Shown here: piece by piece, positions 9,194 to 13,897 of the stretch
Layout of the letters: every line of letters begins with the position of its first letter
How positions within the stretch are numbered: the stretch's first letter is position 1
DNA from: Ahrensia sp.
GTDB taxonomy: Bacteria; Pseudomonadota; Alphaproteobacteria; Rhizobiales; Rhizobiaceae
Assembly: GCA_002698425.1 (NCBI GenBank)
Contig: NZXU01000108.1
Coordinates: forward strand, 2,438 to 16,334
Reading direction: 5' to 3'
DNA: 13,897 nt
Notes under the pieces: model-generated
The model's database searches: none
What the model was told of the DNA's origin: nothing
The model's input: only the letters and a program-made list of their open reading frames with translations
Program-made: the position numbers and the translations under genes

Positions 9194-9859
9194 TCAGGCC
9201 TCGGCGGCAACTGCCTTGCTGTCGTCGGAGGACGAGCTGTCGCCGCCGTCGGAACCGCTTTCGCCATCGGACGCAGCCTGTTCCTCGGTCCGGCGCGGCT
9301 TGCGCGGCCGGCGTGCGGGAGCGCGGCGCGGCGCGCTTGCGGCGGCCTGTTCCTGCTCTTCCATCGCCACCTCGACCGGCGTTTCGCCGATCACCGGCTG
9401 CGGCGCCTCGGAGGCGTCTTCGCCGTTCGGCCTGGCATCGCCATTGGCGGCCTTGCGCTCGTTGCGTTCCTTGCGATCGCGCCGCGGGCGGTCCTCGCCA
9501 TTGTCGGAGGATGCGTCCTGCGCCGTGTTGTCGTCGCTGCTGTCGTCGTCATTGTCGGAGTTGTCGTCCGACTGCTGGCGCTCTTCGCGCTGCGCCTGCA
9601 TCTGCGACTGCGCCGCCATGATGATGCGGTTATAATGTTCGGCGTGCTGGAGATAGTTCTCCGCCATGACGCTGTCGCCGGAGGAAAGCGCGTCGCGGGC
9701 GAGCGCGGCGTATTTGTCGGCGATCACCTGGGCATTGCCGCGGATCTTAACGTCCGGACCGTTGCTCTCGTAATTCCGGGAAAGCGGATTTTGGTTACGC
9801 CTGTTGCCCCCGCCGCTGTTGCGATTGCGCTGGCGGCGACCTTGCTGTTGTGGTCTCAT
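9194..9859 (-). CDS. DUF4167 domain protein with low-complexity charged tail
   Basis: A 221-residue protein of unknown function. The first 15-20 residues are rich in Arg, Gln, Asn and Gly (MRPQQQGRRQRNRN). The conserved DUF4167 helical region follows at about 25-90 (NPLSRNYESNGPDVKIRG, then AQVIADKYAALARDALSSGD and AENYLQHAEHYNRI). From about 95 to the end the chain is disordered-looking: an Asp/Ser/Asn-rich stretch, an Arg-rich block, then Ala/Pro/Arg segments and another Ser/Asp run. The basic N terminus and mixed-charge tail suggest RNA or nucleic acid contact, but that is inference. The family occurs mainly in alphaproteobacteria and commonly sits between prmC and clpB, as here. The gene has a 287-base upstream gap and its own strong terminator. 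GAGAG precedes the ATG. Confidence 0.88.
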   Translation of the reverse strand: MRPQQQGRRQRNRNSGGGNRRNQNPLSRNYESNGPDVKIRGNAQVIADKYAALARDALSSGDSVMAENYLQHAEHYNRIIMAAQSQMQAQREERQQSDDNSDNDDDSSDDNTAQDASSDNGEDRPRRDRKERNERKAANGDARPNGEDASEAPQPVIGETPVEVAMEEQEQAAASAPRRAPARRPRKPRRTEEQAASDGESGSDGGDSSSSDDSKAVAAEA

Positions 9860-10146
9860 CAGACTCTCATATTGTCATTACGGTGCATACAGAGTGCGCA
9901 TTGCGCCTGTCCGTTCCGGGCCAAGGTTTCCCCCTACCTCGCCCAGGTTCATGAATTTGCTTGTGTGCGTGCCTCTTCACCGATCTTGCAAAACTGATCG
10001 ACGGGAAGGCGGGTGTCCGCACGGTCACATTCGGGTTTTCCGTTGGGTGCCGGACCAGCAGCCTGATTAGTAAGCCGCTACCAACTAGGTAGCCTCCCGA
10101 TGCTGCATTGCCAAGTGATTTTTTCACAACAGCATGCAAGTTTTTG
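9860..10146 (-). other. Non-coding leader region between prmC and the DUF4167 gene
   Basis: I recognise no gene or known RNA family in these 287 bases. Structures on the minus strand: ATGCTG and CAGCAT (10134-10129 and 10105-10100) enclosing GTGA-AAAAA-TCAC, just after the prmC stop and without a T run; and a hairpin GCTACC-TAGTT-GGTAGC (10093-10077). A weak promoter candidate is TTGGCA (10114-10109) with CTACCT (10092-10087), 16 bases apart, which would give the DUF4167 gene a leader of roughly 220 bases. A 24-codon frame (9952-9878, starting MNLGEVGG) ends 18 bases before the DUF4167 start, but it has no good ribosome site. Confidence 0.4.
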
Positions 10147-11019
10147 TCATTTCACAAAAAAAAGTGCCCGATCGTGCCCCGAATAGTCCTTTCGTATGCC
10201 GATTCTGCGGAATCCGAGGTCTTCGAAGAGAATCGTCACGTCTTCTTTTTGATCATGTCCGATTTCGACTGCGAGCGCGCCCCGGCCGGACAGATATGCC
10301 GGCGCCTGCTCGGCCAGGATGCGGTAGGCGGCCAGTCCGTCCTCGCCGCCGTCGAGCGCGGCCAGCGGGTCGTAATCGCGCACGTCGGTGTCGAGCGACG
10401 CGATATCGCCGCTGCGGATATAGGGCGGGTTGGACAGGATCAGATCGAATTCGCCGGCAATCGCCGCGAACCAGTCGGAGCGGACGGGGGCGAAGCGGTC
10501 TTCCAGATGAAGTGCGTCGGCATTCTGTTCGGCGGCGTCGAGGGCTTCCTCGGAAATGTCGCTGCCGATCGCGACCGTGCCCGGCACGGTTGCCAGCAAT
10601 GCTAGCGCGATCGCACCGGTTCCGGTGCCGAGATCGAGGATGCGGCATGTGCCGGTCTGGCGGACCGTGTCCTTGACGAAGGGCAGCACCAGATCGACCA
10701 GGGTCTCCGTGTCCGGGCGCGGCACAAGCGTCGAGGCGTTGAGCTTGAGCGGCAGGCCGTAGAATTCGCGCTCGCCGATGATGCGATGGACGGGTTCGCG
10801 CCGGAGCCGGCGGGTCAGGCACTCCTCGAAACGTTCGATCAGGCGGGGCGGCACGATCCGGCCGGCCTCGGTGATGCGCGACAGCACGGTGAAGCCGGTC
10901 GCGTGTTCGAGAAGCAGGCTGGTGTCGAGATCGGGGGTAAGGACGCCGGCCTCGGCGAGCCGCCGCCGCGCATCCTGGAACAGGCCCTCGATCGATTGCG
11001 GTGCGATCTCCGCGCTCAT
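10147..11019 (-). CDS. prmC: Peptide chain release factor N5-glutamine methyltransferase PrmC
   Basis: A 290-residue SAM-dependent methyltransferase that methylates the glutamine of the GGQ motif in release factors RF1 and RF2, which speeds peptide release. The N-terminal helical domain (about 1-90) is followed by the Rossmann-fold catalytic domain with RPDTE (101-105), the SAM-binding motif ILDLGTGTG (127-135), and the glutamine-binding NPPY (197-200). Length and motifs are normal. Its ATG overlaps the prfA stop (ATGA, 11019-11016), so translation is probably coupled to that of its substrate RF1. Near the 3' end the coding strand has eight T in a row (10163-10156), within codons for Leu-Phe-Phe; slippage there would alter only the last few residues. 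Confidence 0.96.
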   Translation of the reverse strand: MSAEIAPQSIEGLFQDARRRLAEAGVLTPDLDTSLLLEHATGFTVLSRITEAGRIVPPRLIERFEECLTRRLRREPVHRIIGEREFYGLPLKLNASTLVPRPDTETLVDLVLPFVKDTVRQTGTCRILDLGTGTGAIALALLATVPGTVAIGSDISEEALDAAEQNADALHLEDRFAPVRSDWFAAIAGEFDLILSNPPYIRSGDIASLDTDVRDYDPLAALDGGEDGLAAYRILAEQAPAYLSGRGALAVEIGHDQKEDVTILFEDLGFRRIGIRKDYSGHDRALFFVK

Positions 11020-12089
11020 GCCGGCTCCTCCGAAAGCAGTTTCGCCTGGTGGTCGGCGATCAGCGGGTCGATCACGTCGTCGAGTTCGCCCTCCATGACG
11101 CGATCGAGCTTGTAGAGCGTCAGGTTGATGCGGTGGTCGGTCAGCCGGCCCTGCGGGAAATTATAGGTGCGGATGCGTTCCGAGCGGTCTCCCGAGCCGA
11201 CCTGCAGGCGGCGCGATTCGGCGCGTTCGTCGGCGGCCTTCTGGCGCTCCATGTCGAAGAGGCGGGCGCGCAGGACTTCCATGGCGCGGGCGCGGTTCTG
11301 GTGCTGGGACTTCTCGGCCTGGACGACGACGATGCCGGTCGGGATGTGGGTGATGCGCACCGCCGAGTCGGTCGTGTTGACGTGCTGGCCGCCGGCGCCC
11401 GACGCGCGCATCGTGTCGATGCGGATGTCCTGGTCGCGGATATCGACATCCACTTCCTCGGCCTGCGGCAGGACGGCGACGGTCGCGGCGGAGGTATGGA
11501 TGCGTCCGCCGGCCTCCGTTTCGGGCACGCGCTGGACGCGATGGACGCCGGATTCGAATTTCAGCCGCGAGAACACGCCGCGTCCGGAGACCTTGGCGAT
11601 GATTTCCTTGTAGCCGCCGGCATCGCCCTCGGAGGCGGAGATGATCTCGATCTTCCAGCCATGGGCGGCCGCGTAGCGCTCATACATGCGGAAAAGATCG
11701 CCCGCGAACAGGGCGGCTTCGAGGCCGCCGGTGCCGGCGCGGATTTCGAGGATCGCGTCCTTGGTGTCGGCGGCGTCCTTGGGCAGCAGCAGGAGCTGGA
11801 TGTCCTTTTCCAGCGCCTCGATCTTTTCCTCGACCTCGGGCAATTCCATCTCGGCGAGCATGCGCATGTCGCCATCGGTCGCCTTGTCGGCGAGCAGCGT
11901 GTTGAGGTCGTCGCGTTCGGAGACGGCGGCGCGATAGGCGTTGATGCGGCCGACAATGTCTTCCAGCTCGGCATATTCCGATGCGAGCTTCACATAGGTC
12001 TCGCTGTCGGGACCGTTGGCCAGTTCGCTCTCCAGCATGGCGAAGCGCTTGACCATCAGGTCCATCTTGTCGGCGGGAAGTTCAATCAT
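11016..12089 (-). CDS. prfA: Peptide chain release factor 1 (RF1)
   Basis: A 357-residue class I release factor that recognises UAA and UAG in the ribosomal A site and triggers hydrolysis of peptidyl-tRNA. The GGQ catalytic motif lies at 233-235 ([18 protein letters not shown]). The PxT codon-recognition tripeptide is PET (189-191) in [14 protein letters not shown], which marks RF1 rather than RF2 (SPF). The N-terminal helical domain and C-terminal basic segment are complete. The chosen ATG at 12089 has no strong ribosome site; it begins 23 bases after the ptsP stop, so reinitiation within a ptsP-prfA-prmC transcript is plausible. The stop overlaps the prmC start. Confidence 0.97.
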   Translation of the reverse strand: MIELPADKMDLMVKRFAMLESELANGPDSETYVKLASEYAELEDIVGRINAYRAAVSERDDLNTLLADKATDGDMRMLAEMELPEVEEKIEALEKDIQLLLLPKDAADTKDAILEIRAGTGGLEAALFAGDLFRMYERYAAAHGWKIEIISASEGDAGGYKEIIAKVSGRGVFSRLKFESGVHRVQRVPETEAGGRIHTSAATVAVLPQAEEVDVDIRDQDIRIDTMRASGAGGQHVNTTDSAVRITHIPTGIVVVQAEKSQHQNRARAMEVLRARLFDMERQKAADERAESRRLQVGSGDRSERIRTYNFPQGRLTDHRINLTLYKLDRVMEGELDDVIDPLIADHQAKLLSEEPA

Positions 12090-12112
12090 GCGTCGGTGCG
12101 CCGGTCATGCTC

Positions 12113-13897
12113 TCAGGTGAGGGGAATGTCGTGTTTGTCCGCGAAGTCGCGAATTGTCTTTCGCATATCGGTGACGCCGCGGTCGTTTTCAATCGCCTCG
12201 TTCAGCGTCGCCGACAAAGCGGCGAGGTCGGTGGCGAGCAGCGCCGCCTTGACCGGGCCGATGCCGGCCGCCGACATGGACAGGTCGCGGATGCCGATCG
12301 CGGCCAGCGCCAGCGCCGTAACGGGCGTTCCAGCGAGTTCGCCGCAAAGCGTCAGCGCGGTGCCGTTCCTTTCCGCCGATTGGACGATGCTGCGCAATGC
12401 GCGCAGGAAAGGCCGCGACACCGGTTCGAAGCGGGACGCGATCTGCGGATTGCCCCGGTCGGTGGCGGTCATGAACTGGAACAGGTCGTTGGAGCCGATC
12501 GAGACGAAGTCGACGGCGCGCATCAGCGCTTCGAGGTCGAACAGAAGCGCCGGCACTTCCAGCATCGCGCCGAGCCGCAGTCGTGTCGGCAGGCCGTGGC
12601 CGAAGCGCGAGAGGTGCTGGACCTCCCGGTTGATGATCGCGCGGGCCTGCTCGATCTCGCCGATATCCGTGACCATCGGCAGCATGATGCGCAATTCGCG
12701 GCCCGACGCGGCCTTCAGCAGCGCCCGCAACTGGGTGCGGAACAGGCCGGGACGGTCGAGCGACAGGCGGATGGCGCGCCAGCCGAGCGCCGGGTTTTCC
12801 TCCTGCGGCGCGCCGCGGAAATAGGGCAGCACCTTGTCGCCGCCGATATCGAGCGAGCGGAAGGTGACCGGCTTCCTGCCGGCGGCGTCCAGCACGCTGC
12901 GGTAGAGCGCTTCCTGCGCCTCGGCCCGCGGAAAGGTCTCGGCGATCATGAATTGCAGCTCGGTGCGGAACAGGCCGATGCCCACCGCGCCGGATTCATC
13001 GAGCTGCGGCAGGTCGACGAGGAGACCGGCATTCATGTGCAGGCTGAAGCTCTGGCCGTCTTTGGTCACCGACGGCTTGTCGCGCAGGTCGCGATATTCC
13101 TGCTGGCGGCGGGCGCGGAAGCGAACCTTTTCGGAATAGGCCGTCTCGACATCGGGCTGCGGACGCAGATGCACGTCGCCGGACAGGCCGTCGACGATGA
13201 TCGCATCGGCGTTTTCCGAGAGCGCCACGATGCCCTTGGCCTGGCCGACCACCGGAATGCCCATGGCGCGGGCGACGATGACGACATGGCTCGTCGCCGC
13301 GCCGTCCTCGAGCACGAGGCCGCGCAGATTCTTGCGCGGATAGTCGAGCAATTCGGCCGCGCCCATGGAACGCGCGACGATGATCGTGTCGGGCGGCAGC
13401 TTCTCGTCGCGGCTGGCGGTGTCCTCGCCCATCAGTTCGCGCAGCAGCCGGTTGGCGAGATCGTCGAAATCGCTCATCCGTTCGCGCAGATAGGGGTCCG
13501 AGACCACCGACATGCGGGCGCGCATGTCGCTCTGGACCTTCTCGACGCTCGCCTCGGCCGTCAGGCCGTTGCGGATCGCTTCCTCCAGCCGCCGCACCCA
13601 GCCCTTGTCATGGGCGAACATCCGGTAGCTCTCCAGCACGTCGCGGTGTTCGCCCTCGAAGGCGATCTCGCGACGCGCCAGCATGTCGTCGATCGTCAGG
13701 CGCAGCGAGGAAAGCGCGGAGGCGAGGCGCTCGATTTCGGTGTCGCTGTCCTCGTTGAACAGGTTGGTGACGACGATGCGCGGTTCATGCAGGACGACGT
13801 GGCCGAGGCCGATGCCTTCGGCGAGCGCCTGTCCGTTGGAGGTGACAGGCCGGGTCAGGTCGAGCTCGATACCGGCCGTCGAGAGGCGTTTCAGGTC
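12113..13897 (-). CDS. ptsP: Phosphoenolpyruvate-protein phosphotransferase PtsP (EI-Ntr), 5' end outside window
   Basis: 594 residues are visible and the frame stays open to the window edge, so this is a C-terminal part. It covers the start of the EI-like region (SNGQALAEGIGLGHVVLHEP), the phospho-histidine domain with GAATSHVVIVARAMGIP (phosphorylated His at visible residue 204), and the PEP-binding barrel with FRSLDIGGDKVLP, GSNDLFQFMTATDRGN and active-site Cys518 in CGELAG. Full-length PtsP carries an N-terminal GAF domain, which would lie outside the window. EI-Ntr passes phosphate from PEP to NPr and then EIIA-Ntr, a regulatory rather than sugar-transport chain linked to nitrogen and potassium status. 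In rhizobia the gene commonly sits between an aspartate kinase gene and prfA; the downstream side matches that order. Confidence 0.95.
   Translation of the reverse strand, partial: DLKRLSTAGIELDLTRPVTSNGQALAEGIGLGHVVLHEPRIVVTNLFNEDSDTEIERLASALSSLRLTIDDMLARREIAFEGEHRDVLESYRMFAHDKGWVRRLEEAIRNGLTAEASVEKVQSDMRARMSVVSDPYLRERMSDFDDLANRLLRELMGEDTASRDEKLPPDTIIVARSMGAAELLDYPRKNLRGLVLEDGAATSHVVIVARAMGIPVVGQAKGIVALSENADAIIVDGLSGDVHLRPQPDVETAYSEKVRFRARRQQEYRDLRDKPSVTKDGQSFSLHMNAGLLVDLPQLDESGAVGIGLFRTELQFMIAETFPRAEAQEALYRSVLDAAGRKPVTFRSLDIGGDKVLPYFRGAPQEENPALGWRAIRLSLDRPGLFRTQLRALLKAASGRELRIMLPMVTDIGEIEQARAIINREVQHLSRFGHGLPTRLRLGAMLEVPALLFDLEALMRAVDFVSIGSNDLFQFMTATDRGNPQIASRFEPVSRPFLRALRSIVQSAERNGTALTLCGELAGTPVTALALAAIGIRDLSMSAAGIGPVKAALLATDLAALSATLNEAIENDRGVTDMRKTIRDFADKHDIPLT

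Noticed and set aside
9878..9952. 24-codon frame that could be a leader peptide for the DUF4167 gene
   Set aside because: It has no good ribosome site and no run of regulatory codons or downstream terminator that would suggest attenuation.
9867..10139. Minus-strand 90-codon frame in the prmC-DUF4167 gap
   Set aside because: The predicted protein is low in recognisable structure, has no clear ribosome site and resembles translated non-coding DNA, so I treat the gap as non-coding.
10156..10163. Run of eight T on the coding strand near the prmC 3' end as a programmed frameshift site
   Set aside because: It lies only a few codons before the stop, so slippage would change only the last residues; a chance homopolymer in Phe codons is the simpler reading.
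11001..12824. Plus-strand open frame of 607 codons opposite prfA and ptsP
   Set aside because: It is a shadow of high-GC coding sequence on the other strand; the translation has no family resemblance and crosses the ptsP-prfA gap.

Overview
The window looks like a stretch of core chromosome from an alphaproteobacterium, most likely order Hyphomicrobiales (Rhizobiales). The evidence is high GC content with GC-rich third codon positions, the minus-strand order ptsP - prfA - prmC - DUF4167 gene - clpB (familiar from rhizobia and relatives), the DUF4167 protein itself, and a SAM-II riboswitch in front of metA. I could not name the genus. I see no mobile elements, CRISPR arrays, tRNA or rRNA genes, or signs of recent transfer.

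Left end (1-389): the first 35 codons of metA on the minus strand, with a near-consensus promoter, a SAM-II riboswitch and an intrinsic terminator in its leader. Seven bases at the 3' end of the aptamer can pair perfectly with the 5' arm of the terminator, so the leader reads as a transcriptional attenuator for methionine synthesis. From 390 to 2327, divergent from metA, lies a membrane-bound diguanylate cyclase with a LytS-type five-helix sensor, two PAS-like regions and an intact GGEEF site with an inhibitory site.

Middle (2332-6287): four minus-strand genes. These are a MoxR-type AAA+ ATPase (convergent with the cyclase, stop codons four bases apart), a 3-hydroxybutyryl-CoA dehydrogenase, a small MmcQ/YjbR-type protein, and an exported L,D-transpeptidase with a proline-rich linker. 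An 8-bp inverted repeat around a TATAAC sequence lies at the 5' end of the transpeptidase gene.

Right half (6343-13897): all minus strand. In transcription order: ptsP (5' end outside the window), prfA and prmC form a tight cluster, with prfA and prmC overlapping by ATGA. PrmC methylates the GGQ glutamine of RF1, so enzyme and substrate are encoded together. A 287-bp non-coding gap follows, then the DUF4167 gene with a perfect 12-bp terminator hairpin, then clpB with its own leader and a terminator-like hairpin.

Most of the window is ordinary housekeeping sequence. The parts worth a second look are regulatory: the metA attenuator, the inverted repeat at the L,D-transpeptidase gene, the long DUF4167 leader and the structured clpB leader. 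I found no undescribed multi-gene system.
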